Below, one piece after another: positions 1-8,393 of a DNA stretch of 64,000 nucleotides. The translations under genes and the position numbers were made by a program. Source of the DNA: Clostridium sp. AM58-1XD (lineage in GTDB: Bacteria > Bacillota > Clostridia > Lachnospirales > Lachnospiraceae). Positions within the stretch are counted from its first letter, which is position 1. The number at the start of each line of letters is the position of its first letter. The notes under the pieces were generated by a model that saw only the letters and a program-made list of their open reading frames with translations, was not told the DNA's origin and did not search any database. The DNA is taken from positions 34,630 through 98,629 of the forward strand of contig NZ_QSDR01000017.1 of NCBI RefSeq assembly GCF_003464085.1. Reading direction: 5' to 3'.

Positions 1-90
1 ATTTTCGAAATTTAAGATCTTTAACAGCTGCTCCATAAGTTCTCTGTAAATCTGCGCTTCGGATGTATTTGACAAGAAACCTTGGTCCAT
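1..90 (-). CDS. Possible start of a gene leaving the left edge
   Basis: An open frame begins with ATG at 90 on the minus strand and stays open for 30 codons to the window edge (MDQGFLSNTSEAQ, then YRELMEQLLKIL). The composition looks protein-like and helical. There is no clear Shine-Dalgarno sequence, and the start lies within the divergent blaI promoter. No family can be recognised from 30 residues. It may be the N-terminus of a divergently transcribed gene or a chance frame. Confidence 0.3.
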   Translation of the reverse strand, partial: MDQGFLSNTSEAQIYRELMEQLLKILNFEN

Positions 91-116
91 ATATAATATT
101 GTTATTACATCTGTAA
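69..116 (+). promoter_or_regulatory. blaI promoter with BlaI-type operator
   Basis: TTGACA (69-74), a 17-base spacer and TATAAT (92-97) form a consensus sigma-A promoter. The palindrome TTACATCTGTAA (105-116) lies at the expected transcription start. Its core TACA-N2-TGTA is the half-site pattern of BlaI/MecI repressors. A BlaI-family gene starts 20 bases downstream, so autorepression is the natural reading (inference). Confidence 0.8.
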
Positions 117-135
117 GAATTAAGGAGAAGTTATT

Positions 136-510
136 ATGACAGATTTACCTCAAATCTCTGAAGCAGAATTTGAAGTTATGAAGATCGTATGGAAACTTGC
201 GCCGATCAGTACGAATGAAGTGACCGATATTCTGACAAGAAGTACGGAATGGAGCCCCAAAACCATACAGACTCTGTTAAAACGGCTGGTGAATAAAAAT
301 GCTCTCACCTATGAAAAACAGGGCCGCCTGTTCATTTATACACCGTTAGTAAAGGAAGACGAATACCTCATTCAAAAAAGCTGTTCATTTTTAAAACGTT
401 ATTATGACGGCAATATCACCTCCATGCTGTCGTCCTTTATTGAGAATGACCAGCTGTCCGATACCGATATCAATACGCTTCGTTCCCTTCTTTCCAAAAA
501 ATCCAAATAA
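136..510 (+). CDS. blaI: BlaI/MecI/CopY-family transcriptional repressor
   Basis: This 124-residue protein has the size and layout of BlaI/MecI. The N-terminal winged helix starts with a conserved type of opening (ISEAEFEVMKIVWKLAPIS) and includes the recognition segment around WSPKTIQTLLKRLVNK (residues 38-53). A helical dimerisation tail follows. Family members repress beta-lactamase or PBP2a genes until a BlaR1/MecR1 sensor triggers their cleavage. An AAGGAG ribosome site precedes the ATG and a matching operator lies in the promoter. The sensor gene behind it is broken and no beta-lactamase gene is seen here, so this may be a constitutive or orphan repressor. Confidence 0.88.
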   Translation: MTDLPQISEAEFEVMKIVWKLAPISTNEVTDILTRSTEWSPKTIQTLLKRLVNKNALTYEKQGRLFIYTPLVKEDEYLIQKSCSFLKRYYDGNITSMLSSFIENDQLSDTDINTLRSLLSKKSK

Positions 511-520
511 AAGGAGGGCT

Positions 521-959
521 TTCAGGAAGTTATTCAGCAATCATCTTTCCGGCCGCATGCAGTACCGTCTCTGGTTTCTCATGCTCCTGCTTCTGTCTGT
601 TTCGTTTTTCCCTGTCCGCCCCGCCGGATGGCTTTCTATTATTACATATCTCTCCCGTTGAACAGGCAGAGCTTCTGCAAAAGCTGCGCAACAATGAATT
701 TGGATTTCATCCGGCTAATATTCAGGCTGTTAAGGAATCCATCCTGCTTTCTTCATCTGAGAACGGTTCTTTTTACGGAAAAACGGGTACGGGACAAATA
801 AACGGAAAAAATGTGAACGGCTGGTTTGTCGGTTACGTGGAAAAACCAGACCGTGTTTATTACTTTGCCGCAAATATTCACGGCCGTTCCGGCGCAGTTG
901 GAAGCAAGGCAGCCGAAATCACTCAGTCTGTTTTATCAGATATGCAGATATGGGACTAA
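521..959 (+). pseudogene. blaR1: blaR1 remnant (N-terminal membrane piece joined to penicillin-binding end)
   Basis: Directly behind blaI sits a short frame with a hydrophobic stretch (WFLMLLLLSVSFFPV), as at the start of BlaR1. Near 650 the reading frame changes. From 651 to the stop at 957-959 the peptide has the class D beta-lactamase-like end of BlaR1: a KTG box in FYGKTGTGQINGKNVNGWFV and a following YFAANIHG strand. The zinc-metallopeptidase middle of a roughly 600-residue BlaR1 is absent. A large internal deletion explains this best, so signalling to BlaI through this protein is not possible. The AAGGAGGG at 511-518 is the surviving ribosome site. Confidence 0.75.
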
Positions 960-1062
960 ATGCAGCCAGCATTTACGCTGACGGCACAATCGAAAAAAAT
1001 AGGATAAATGTATCGGAATCAACAACAGCAAAAGGTATGACAGGCACGCGGAGGCATGATAT

Positions 1063-1893
1063 ATGGACAGAAAAGAGCTCATCAATCAAAGTATTGACTA
1101 TATTATACAGCATTTAGATGAGGATTTATCACTTGATACCCTATCTGCTCGTTTTTTTATATCTAAATATCATTTCAGCCGGATATTCAAGGAAGAAACC
1201 GGAGAAACCATTTATTCATTTATTAAGCGCTGTAAGATCGACCAGAGCGCTGTCGATCTGAAATTAAATCCGTCAAAAGCAATTACAGACATCGGTTTAG
1301 ATTACGGATACAGCTCTTCCAACTATAGTTCTGTCTTCAAAAAACATCACAATACTTCCCCCACCCTGTTCAGGCAGTCAATCCCTGCCCATAGTATGTC
1401 AGATCCCTTTGTTCCTGAGCGGATAGTTCACTTTAAAACTGCGGAGGAATATGCCTCTAAAATTGAAATTCAACAGCTGGATGACTTTTTTGTGATCTAT
1501 GAGCGGTTCATTGGAAATTATGCAGATCTTGAAAATAACTGGTATCAATTTTTAGATCAGTACGAAGCACTTATAAATGAGAAAACAATTCTGGCAGAGC
1601 GCTTTTTTAATGATCCGGCTATTACAGACTCATCCCAATGTATCTGTGATATCTGCATGACAGCAGAACAGGGTTTTGGCTTCCATAATGTTATGTGGAT
1701 CGGAGGCGGCAGATGGATTGTGTACCATTTCGATGGGAAAATCAAAGATATCTTTGAGACCTTACAGGGGATTTTCAGCGTTTGGCTGCCTGAAAGTGGT
1801 TACACCATGACGCAGCGATATGGATTGAATATTTATCACAGAATTGACCGTGATAATCACAGCGTTGTAATGGATTTATGTATCCCAATTTAA
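1063..1893 (+). CDS. AraC-family regulator with C-terminal effector-binding domain
   Basis: The 276-residue protein starts with an AraC-type double helix-turn-helix (about residues 5-105): ISKYHFSRIFKEETGETIYS is the first HTH with the second-helix family signature, and DIGLDYGYSSSNYSSVFKKH the second. Residues 120-276 resemble a GyrI/Rob-like small-molecule-binding domain. This is the Rob/SoxS-like order, with DNA binding first and the sensor last. A GGAGG precedes the ATG. The Cys-rich gene at 1988 lies 94 bases downstream on the same strand and is a possible target or partner. The ligand is unknown. Confidence 0.85.
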   Translation: MDRKELINQSIDYIIQHLDEDLSLDTLSARFFISKYHFSRIFKEETGETIYSFIKRCKIDQSAVDLKLNPSKAITDIGLDYGYSSSNYSSVFKKHHNTSPTLFRQSIPAHSMSDPFVPERIVHFKTAEEYASKIEIQQLDDFFVIYERFIGNYADLENNWYQFLDQYEALINEKTILAERFFNDPAITDSSQCICDICMTAEQGFGFHNVMWIGGGRWIVYHFDGKIKDIFETLQGIFSVWLPESGYTMTQRYGLNIYHRIDRDNHSVVMDLCIPI

Positions 1894-1987
1894 AATAAAA
1901 GCAAGAATTCAGAAGTCATTGAAGCGACTTTTCCTCTATAATCAGAAGTGGTTAAAAATACTTCGATAGATAGGAGGTCGTTTTGAA

Positions 1988-2539
1988 ATGATGTTCGATA
2001 TAAGAAAGCTACAGGAGTATGTCATATATGAATCTGTCAAAGCGGAAAGCGATGCTGATACAGCCGTTGAAGTGGTATATGGCGTGGAGCCGCCGGCGCA
2101 TGCAGAAAGTAATGCCGATTGGGTGAAGTCTGCGATGCATCGTCTGGAGAGCAGGTTTAAATCCGACACCATAAAGAAAATACGGATGAACTGTCAATGT
2201 GGTTACGGCATGGATGAAAAGCTTGCGCTCGTGAAGGAACTGATGTCATCTGCATCCAGTATAGAAGAATTTACAAGCTCAGAAAAAGCAAAGGCTGCAG
2301 GGCTTTTCAGCAAGGACGGCGAACTCTATTTACAATTTGGTTTTTGTCCCTGCCCCATGCTTACAGAAGTGAAGAAATTAGAGACTAATACATGGTGCCA
2401 GTGTACGACCGGTTACAGCAAAGCTCTTTTTGAAAAGGCTTTTGCCTGTAAGGCGGATGTAGAATTACTTAAAAGTATAAAAATGGGCGACCCTGTATGC
2501 CTTATGAAAATTACTCTACATAATCCTGTCTGGCAATAA
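1988..2539 (+). CDS. Cysteine-rich protein of unknown function (DUF6144-like)
   Basis: The 183-residue soluble protein has no signal peptide. It carries cysteines in distinct motifs: NCQCGYG (about 62-68), FGFCPCPM (about 118-125), WCQCTTGYSKALFE (about 137-150) and single cysteines at 157 and 170. The paired CxC motifs suggest a metal or cluster site, or a thiol-based reaction. I associate the sequence loosely with DUF6144, but this is recall and not a search. A strong AGGAGG lies ahead of the double ATG, and the gene follows the AraC regulator on the same strand. Function is not assigned. Confidence 0.6.
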   Translation: MMFDIRKLQEYVIYESVKAESDADTAVEVVYGVEPPAHAESNADWVKSAMHRLESRFKSDTIKKIRMNCQCGYGMDEKLALVKELMSSASSIEEFTSSEKAKAAGLFSKDGELYLQFGFCPCPMLTEVKKLETNTWCQCTTGYSKALFEKAFACKADVELLKSIKMGDPVCLMKITLHNPVWQ

Positions 2540-2642
2540 CACGGTTCCATATCCGTTTATGAAGGTCAGAGGTACGCACACAGGGTAAAATGAATCGCCC
2601 AATCAGAGGAATAAAATAAGAAAAGTGCTGCATCCTGCAGAT

Positions 2643-4541
2643 TTATGCCTTCGTGCAGTCCCTCTTATAATCTGCAACGATATGGAGCAGGTGACGGATG
2701 TCCCATTCCTCCAGAGCCCCTATATTCCCAATGCGGAAGGTGTTCGCCGCACTGATTTTTCCTGGATATATAACAAATCCACGCTCTTTCAGGTACTGGT
2801 AGAAGTCTGCAAAGGAAAACTCCTCATCCGGACACAGGAAAGTGGTGATGATCGGCCCCTGGTATGCCGGATTGATATACGGATGGTAGCCCAGTCCGTC
2901 CATGCCGCTGCTCAGCAGCTGCTGCATCCTGCTGTACCTCTGGTACCTTTTTTCCACACCCTCTTCTTCAAATTCCTGAATCGCCTCATAAAATGCCCGT
3001 ACTACGTGAGTCGGAGAGGTAAAACGCCATTTACCCTGATCCTTTTCCATCGTCTCCCACTGTGCATAGAGATCGAGGGATAGCGAATGGGCATTTCCCT
3101 TTGTCTTTAAAAATTCTTCTTTTTTTGTAATGATGAAAGAGAACCCCGGCACGCCCTGTATACATTTGTTTGCAGATGAGATCAGATAATCGATTCCAAG
3201 CCTCTCCACCTCAATCGGAACTCCGCCGAAGCTGCTCATTGCATCTACGATACATACTTTCCCGTATTTCTTTACCGTGGCTGCCAGCTCCTCAACAGGA
3301 TTCAGAATTCCCGTAGTCGTCTCGCTGTGAACGAAGGCCACATGGGTAATTTCCGTATGTTCCTTTAAATATGTATCTACATTCTGAGGATGGCAGATTT
3401 CGTGTTCCGGGAATTCCATAACCTCATATTTAACGCCGCAGTAGTCTGCCATTTCCACAATTCTTCTTCCGTAAGCTCCGTTGACAAGCACGAGAAGTCT
3501 GGCCTCTGTTCCCGCTGCCGTACCAATCACACTTTCCACGCCAAAGCTTCCGGAGCCCTGCATGAGTACGGCCGTGTACGTTTCTTCGCTGCAGCCGGCT
3601 GCTTTCAGGAGCTTTCTGCGGATATCCTGAACGATATCATTGTAATCCCTGTCCCAGGTGCACATGTCCTTTAAGAGGCCGTTTCTCACTCTTCTGCTGG
3701 TGGAAAGCGGTCCCGGCGTCAGAAGCAGATAGTCATTTTCCGGTACGCCCATCACATTTTCATCCAGAGCTTCCAGTTCATCAATCACCGGAATCAGTCC
3801 GGATAAATCGTCGATTACATAATCGGCTCCGGCTGCTTTCAGCACCGCCCTGACTTCACTCTTTCTATTCTCCAGTTCTTCCCTGTCCATAGACTCTACT
3901 TCTTCCTTTGTAAGACCGAGTACAGAGCTTCCCAGGATCAGGCCCACGCAGATACACCCTGCATTCTTTCCTTCCTGCATGTCAACCTCTGTGTCTCCCA
4001 CCTTGATCATGGACTTCATCGGAAAAATGTTCATACGGCGCGCATTTTCATACATCATATATGGATACGGACGTCCATATCCCAGTTCATCGGAAGCGAT
4101 GCAGACCTCCGGTTCATATCCCTTTTCCTTTGCGACCGGAAAGATACAGTCCATCATGGCCTTTGTATATCCGGTTGTACTGCCGATATGAATTCCTCTT
4201 TTTTTCAGCTCCGTAACCGTCTCGGTCACATATGGATTTAATTCCACATAAGATGTGAGAACGCGGAAAAGGTGGTCTTCAAAGAGGCCGTAAAACTCTC
4301 TTACATCTTCTTCCCCTGCCTGACGGCCATATGTCTTTTCAAACTGTTTTCTCACGCTTTCCATCTGAAAAAGCGCTCTTGTATGGTCTATTTTCAGCAT
4401 GCCCATAGGTTTTCTGGCCTCTTCCATGGTCAGAGTGATTCCCTTATCTGCAAACGCCTCTATAAAAGCTCCCAGCGGGGAGAAACAACCATAATCCATT
4501 ACCGTTCCTGCCCAGTCAAATACGACTCCATTGATTTTCAT
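2643..4541 (-). CDS. phnXW: Bifunctional phosphonoacetaldehyde hydrolase / 2-AEP-pyruvate transaminase fusion
   Basis: One 632-residue chain joins both steps of 2-aminoethylphosphonate degradation. Residues 1 to about 265 are PhnX, a HAD-type hydrolase: the nucleophile motif VVFDWAGTVMDYG (Asp9), the Schiff-base lysine in GMLKIDHTRALF (Lys50) and the acidic GDTEVDMQEGKNAG motif. Residues about 270-632 are PhnW, a class V aminotransferase with the PLP lysine in ISSANKCIQGVPGFSF. PhnW converts AEP and pyruvate to phosphonoacetaldehyde and alanine; PhnX cleaves the C-P bond to acetaldehyde and phosphate. The gene is last in an AEP transporter operon, with an AGGAGG at the end of the frame-corrected binding-protein gene. 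PhnW and PhnX are often separate proteins. Confidence 0.93.
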   Translation of the reverse strand: MKINGVVFDWAGTVMDYGCFSPLGAFIEAFADKGITLTMEEARKPMGMLKIDHTRALFQMESVRKQFEKTYGRQAGEEDVREFYGLFEDHLFRVLTSYVELNPYVTETVTELKKRGIHIGSTTGYTKAMMDCIFPVAKEKGYEPEVCIASDELGYGRPYPYMMYENARRMNIFPMKSMIKVGDTEVDMQEGKNAGCICVGLILGSSVLGLTKEEVESMDREELENRKSEVRAVLKAAGADYVIDDLSGLIPVIDELEALDENVMGVPENDYLLLTPGPLSTSRRVRNGLLKDMCTWDRDYNDIVQDIRRKLLKAAGCSEETYTAVLMQGSGSFGVESVIGTAAGTEARLLVLVNGAYGRRIVEMADYCGVKYEVMEFPEHEICHPQNVDTYLKEHTEITHVAFVHSETTTGILNPVEELAATVKKYGKVCIVDAMSSFGGVPIEVERLGIDYLISSANKCIQGVPGFSFIITKKEEFLKTKGNAHSLSLDLYAQWETMEKDQGKWRFTSPTHVVRAFYEAIQEFEEEGVEKRYQRYSRMQQLLSSGMDGLGYHPYINPAYQGPIITTFLCPDEEFSFADFYQYLKERGFVIYPGKISAANTFRIGNIGALEEWDIRHLLHIVADYKRDCTKA

Positions 4542-4559
4542 TTTACATATCCTCCTAAA

Positions 4560-5560
4560 TTATTTACATTCTTCTGATAATTCCTGATGTTTTTTAAGCA
4601 GATCCACCGTCAGCTTTTCGGAAAATGTCTTAGGATATCCGGATACATTCTCCTCGTTGGCTGTTTCGCTTCATAAACAGGATTCGGATAATACTGAATC
4701 AGCTCGCTTCGGCCGTTTTTTACAATACATTCAGCCATTTTCATTGCCATGTCGTTTGTCTTATCGCCTTTATCCACAACAGCAACCGATTCTGTCAGAG
4801 AAAAATTACCCTCTGGAGGATCTACAAAATCTACAGGAAGGCCTGATTTTTTATCCGCAACCGCCTGCTGGCGCAGTCCGAATCCAAGTGCTACTTCCCC
4901 GGCGCGGACTTTTTTCAGAGGCGCAGAACCTGAGCTTTCAACATGAGGCCCGGCGTTCTTATAAATACCTCTTAAAACTTCTTTGGCGCCGTCTTCTCCA
5001 TATTCGCTGATCAGCGCCTGGATCAGAAGCCATGCCGTAGAAGAGCTCTTCACATCTGTTACGGATACCAGATCCGCATATTCCGGCTTTGTAAAATCTT
5101 TCAGGCATGTGGGCGCTTCCAGCCCTTTTTCCCTGAGCATTTCCGTATTTACCAGAATGGTTCCCTCCTGGGAAGTAATCGGGGCATAGAAATCCGGGCA
5201 CTCAGCCAGCGTCTGATATTCAAAATCCAAAGGTTTGAACATACTGTTCTTCTCCTGGGAGCTGTCCAGATAGAATGAGCTCATGGTGACCATATCCGCC
5301 TCAATATTCTTTCCTTCTGCCAGAAGCTTTCCTCCCAGCTCCGACGTTCCAAACGTCTGGAACAGATATTTCCCTTCATATCCATTGGTATCCAGCGTCT
5401 TTTTCATAGCCTCCACCGCTTCGTCATCCGCATTGGAATAAATAACAACCTGTTTTTCTTCTCCGCCTGATTTTCCGCAGCCGGCGATTGCCGCTGCCAT
5501 GACAATTGCCGTTACTGCTGCAATGCCTGCCTTCTTTAAACCACTTTTTGCTCTTCTCAT
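4560..5560 (-). CDS. 2-AEP ABC transporter substrate-binding lipoprotein (frameshift near C-terminus)
   Basis: The open frame gives 316 residues with a lipoprotein signal peptide (lipobox AIAGC, Cys28) and a periplasmic-binding-protein fold of the iron/thiamine/AEP type (VVIYSNADDEAVEAM). It is expected to deliver 2-aminoethylphosphonate to the permease encoded upstream. The open frame stops at 4610. From about 4668 the -1 frame reads on sensibly (TANEENVSGYPKTFSEKL, then DLLKKHQEL) to a TAA at 4560-4562, just before the phnXW ribosome site. One base is therefore missing near 4668 (GCGGAA read as GCGAA, for example). An intact protein would have about 333 residues. Confidence 0.82.
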
Positions 5561-5651
5561 AATTGATGTTCTCCTTTATTTTTTATTGCGCTCGGTCCTC
5601 GCTCCATAAAAACACGCGGGAACCGCCTTGACCTTATGGTTCAGCCGCAGC

Positions 5652-5686
5652 AAATAGTCCCGCGCTTTCACGGCGCGTCACTATTT
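5652..5686. repeat. Stem-loop at the permease stop codon, core shared with 56645-56671
   Basis: AAATAGT (5652-5658) pairs with ACTATTT (5680-5686), and CGCGC pairs with GCGCG inside. The inner part (CCCGCGCTTT...GGCGCGTCACTATTTT) recurs almost exactly at 56645-56671, again abutting the stop codon of a minus-strand gene. In both places the TAG or TAA stop runs into AATAGTGACGCGCC on the coding strand. It may be a processing or mRNA-stabilising hairpin, or a REP-like repeat. Confidence 0.6.
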
Positions 5687-7321
5687 TTTCATCTGTCTGA
5701 TTTCACGCCTTCCTGACATCCATCCCAGAAGGCCTTTCACAATCAGATTCGTAAACAGAATCAGCAGTGACAATACAAATACCTCGTTGAATTTTGTGTA
5801 ATACTGAAGCTCTTTTATTTTAGTCGTTACAACTGATGTACGGGCTCCCGCGATAAATATGACGGCGCTGACTGTTACCATGGCATTTACAAAATAATAG
5901 CCGAATACCTCCAGTATGGTTGATATGAGATTCGGAGTCACGATTCTCACCAATGTCTTAATCCAGTTATCTCCCATAAGGCGGGCCGTCGTTTCCCAGG
6001 AGCTGTTCATCTTTTCCAGCGCTCCCTTCATCATGAGATAGGGCGTGGAAAAGAAATGAATGATATTACAGATTATAATCAGGAAAAACGTATTCTGCAG
6101 AGGCGTACCTGAAAAGATCAGCAGAAACGCAATACCGATTACCATTCCCGGTATGGTATTCGTCACAAGCGCGATACTTTCAATCACAGCCTTCAGCTTC
6201 TTGTTCATGCCGCTTCTGGCTGTTACCAAGGCTCCCCCATAAGCTGCCAGAAGGCCGAAAAAGGCCGTTGACGCCGCTACGAAAAGCGAATTCTTATACA
6301 CACTGTAGAGACTCGCATCCTGAAATACATCTTTTACATGTTTCATCGTAAAATGAATTCGGTAAGGCCACTCCTCTACAAAAGGCACAACGAAAATCAC
6401 AGCAAAGATCAGAAGCATCACTGCAATGATGACGGCGCTTCCAATTCCTGCGGCCACGTCCCTCAGCTTATTGGGAGGTATTTCCACCACCGACACCTTG
6501 GAATAACGGATATTGTACCGTTCCAGATATTTGAGCAGAAGAATGCTGAAGACGGAAGGAAGCAGCATGGCCATCGCCACAACGGCTCCCCGGCCGAAAT
6601 CGGGAACACTCCCCAGCATTTCGTTGTAAAGGACCGTAGCCACCACATCGTATTTTCCTCCCACCGAAGCCGGAATCCCATAGTCGGTAAAGCAGAGAAA
6701 AAAGCTTTGGACAATGGCTGCTGCCAGCGTACCTGCCAGCGGCCGTACAAGTGTTGCAAAAAATGTCCGCAGAGGAGTATCCCCCATAACTCTGGATACT
6801 ACCATAAATTTTTTATCAATATACTCCATGGTGTTCAGAATCAGCAAAAACGCTACCGGGAGCACATAGATCACATACCCGATCAGAAGGCCGTTAAAGC
6901 CGTATATCTCGAAGAGCTGACGGCCAGCCATCTTTGTGATCAGCCCCTGTTTTCCGAATGAATAGATAATTGCAAATCCATATGTAATTGTCGGAAGAAG
7001 CATGGGCAGCACGGCAGCCGTCCTGATCCATTTCTTCATCCATTTTGGTATATTCGTGTAATGGACGGCATAGGCCAGAAAAAACGCCAGAAGCGTCGCA
7101 CACAGGGCACTCGTCACTGCAATCAGGATACTGTTTAAAAGCGCCCGGCCGAAGTCTTTTCCTCCGAACACCGCGGCATAATTACCCATTGAAACCGTTC
7201 CCTGACACATCATGGATTCTGCCAGAAGCCGAAAGACCGGCATTGCCAGGAATATGACAAATATGGCAGTCAGCACGGCAAATATCCCTTTTATTTCTCT
7301 CTCTGTCCTGTGTTCCATCAT
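5681..7321 (-). CDS. 2-AEP ABC transporter permease, two fused membrane domains
   Basis: The 546-residue protein contains two copies of the six-helix BPD permease domain, about residues 10-280 and 290-546. Coupling (EAA-like) segments are visible in MEYIDKKFMVVSRVMGDTPL and in LEKMNSSWETTARLMGDNW. Fused double permeases are known in the iron(III)/thiamine/AEP import branch. The gene overlaps the ATPase stop by one base at 7321 and is followed by the binding protein and the PhnX-PhnW fusion, which makes AEP the likely substrate. No disruption is seen in this frame. Confidence 0.87.
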   Translation of the reverse strand: MMEHRTEREIKGIFAVLTAIFVIFLAMPVFRLLAESMMCQGTVSMGNYAAVFGGKDFGRALLNSILIAVTSALCATLLAFFLAYAVHYTNIPKWMKKWIRTAAVLPMLLPTITYGFAIIYSFGKQGLITKMAGRQLFEIYGFNGLLIGYVIYVLPVAFLLILNTMEYIDKKFMVVSRVMGDTPLRTFFATLVRPLAGTLAAAIVQSFFLCFTDYGIPASVGGKYDVVATVLYNEMLGSVPDFGRGAVVAMAMLLPSVFSILLLKYLERYNIRYSKVSVVEIPPNKLRDVAAGIGSAVIIAVMLLIFAVIFVVPFVEEWPYRIHFTMKHVKDVFQDASLYSVYKNSLFVAASTAFFGLLAAYGGALVTARSGMNKKLKAVIESIALVTNTIPGMVIGIAFLLIFSGTPLQNTFFLIIICNIIHFFSTPYLMMKGALEKMNSSWETTARLMGDNWIKTLVRIVTPNLISTILEVFGYYFVNAMVTVSAVIFIAGARTSVVTTKIKELQYYTKFNEVFVLSLLILFTNLIVKGLLGWMSGRREIRQMKK

Positions 7322-8086
7322 TACACCGCCTGTAAAGCCAGAGCTTCCTGTCCAAACAGACGGAAAATATTCTTACGCTTGATTTCCAGCTGATTCAGAA
7401 TAAAGTTCTTAACAAAATCATTTTCCGGACTGGCTATGATATCTTCCGGACATCCATACTGGGAAATCGTACCCTCATTGATGATCAAAACTTTGTCCGA
7501 AAGCGTCAGGGCTTCTTCCGGGTCATGGGTAACGATAATCGTCGTCAGATGATATTCCCTTGCAATCTCTTTTATTTTTTTCTTGATCGACTCCTTAATC
7601 ACTCCGTCGAGAGCGCTCAGCGGTTCGTCCAGAAGCAGAATTTTGGGTTTCATTACCATGGTCCTGGCCAGAGCAACTCTCTGCTTCTGGCCTCCTGAAA
7701 GCTGATCGATCTTTTTATGAAGATGTTCCCTCAATCCCAGAAGATCAATCAGATTTTCAATTTCCTGTTCTGTTGAAATACCAGGTTTGTTTTTCAGTCC
7801 GTACGTCACATTTTTATAGACATTGAGGTTGGGAAACAGCGCGTAATCCTGAAATACGATATTAAATCCCCGCTCTTCCATCGGCACTTCCGTAATGTCT
7901 TCTCCCTGAAAATAATTTTCCTTCGTCTGCATCCGTAATCCCCAGGATCATGTTTAAAAGTGTTGTTTTTCCACATCCGGACGGACCAAGTATGGAAATA
8001 ATTTCCCCATCTTCCACCTGAAGGCTCAGGTTCTTCAGAACTTCCGTCCCGTCGAATGACTTCTTTATATTTTTAAGCTCTAACAT
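7321..8086 (-). CDS. 2-AEP ABC transporter ATP-binding protein (single-base frameshift)
   Basis: The N-terminal piece (from ATG 8086) has the Walker A box GPSGCGKT (residues 34-41) and reads to LGITDADEG. The next base run, TTTTCC on the plus strand at about 7916-7922, is one base short. In the neighbouring frame the protein continues as KNYFQGEDITEVPMEERG, then a Q-loop VFQDYALFPN, signature LSGGQKQRVALARTM, Walker B ILLLDEP and the H-loop VTHDPEEAL. Corrected length is about 254 residues, normal for an importer ATPase. It is the first gene of the AEP operon (GGAAGGAAG ribosome site). Either the strain cannot import AEP this way or the base is a sequence error. Confidence 0.85.
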
Positions 8087-8216
8087 AGATTCTTCCTTCC
8101 CTTTCTCGATAAAGTGTTTATCAGACCTCTATAATTTAACTCTTTTTCCAGTCTTCTATCTATCACATACTGGTAAAGACTTTGTAAAATCCAGATCAAA
8201 GTGTGAAAGGCTGTGA

Positions 8217-8393
8217 TTGAATTCTTCTTGTTTTTGCGATATGATAATGTAGAATTCATTGCGTAACCGTTCAGACGCCAATTTTCACATCGGATGGACA
8301 TCCGGTGCTTCCCGACCGTCGTTTCCGGTCAAGAAGAGGCGCCGTCGGAACAGTTACTGCATTACAGCAACCAAGTTAGGGGGAAATAACAAC
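8217..8393 (+). promoter_or_regulatory. Promoter and structured leader ahead of the threonine-aldolase-like gene
   Basis: TTGAAT (8217-8222), 17 bases, TATGAT (8240-8245) is a good sigma-A promoter, placing transcription start near 8252. The leader of about 140 bases contains consecutive stems: CGGATG-ga-CATCCG, GACCG-tcgttt-CCGGTC and GTTaCTG-catta-CAGcAAC, then a G-rich ribosome site at 8380-8384. This is longer and more structured than needed for translation alone. I cannot match it to a known riboswitch class. Confidence 0.5.

Noticed and set aside
404..661. Open frame overlapping the end of blaI
   Set aside because: Its first part is an out-of-frame reading of blaI; only the section after 521 is meaningful, as the blaR1 remnant.
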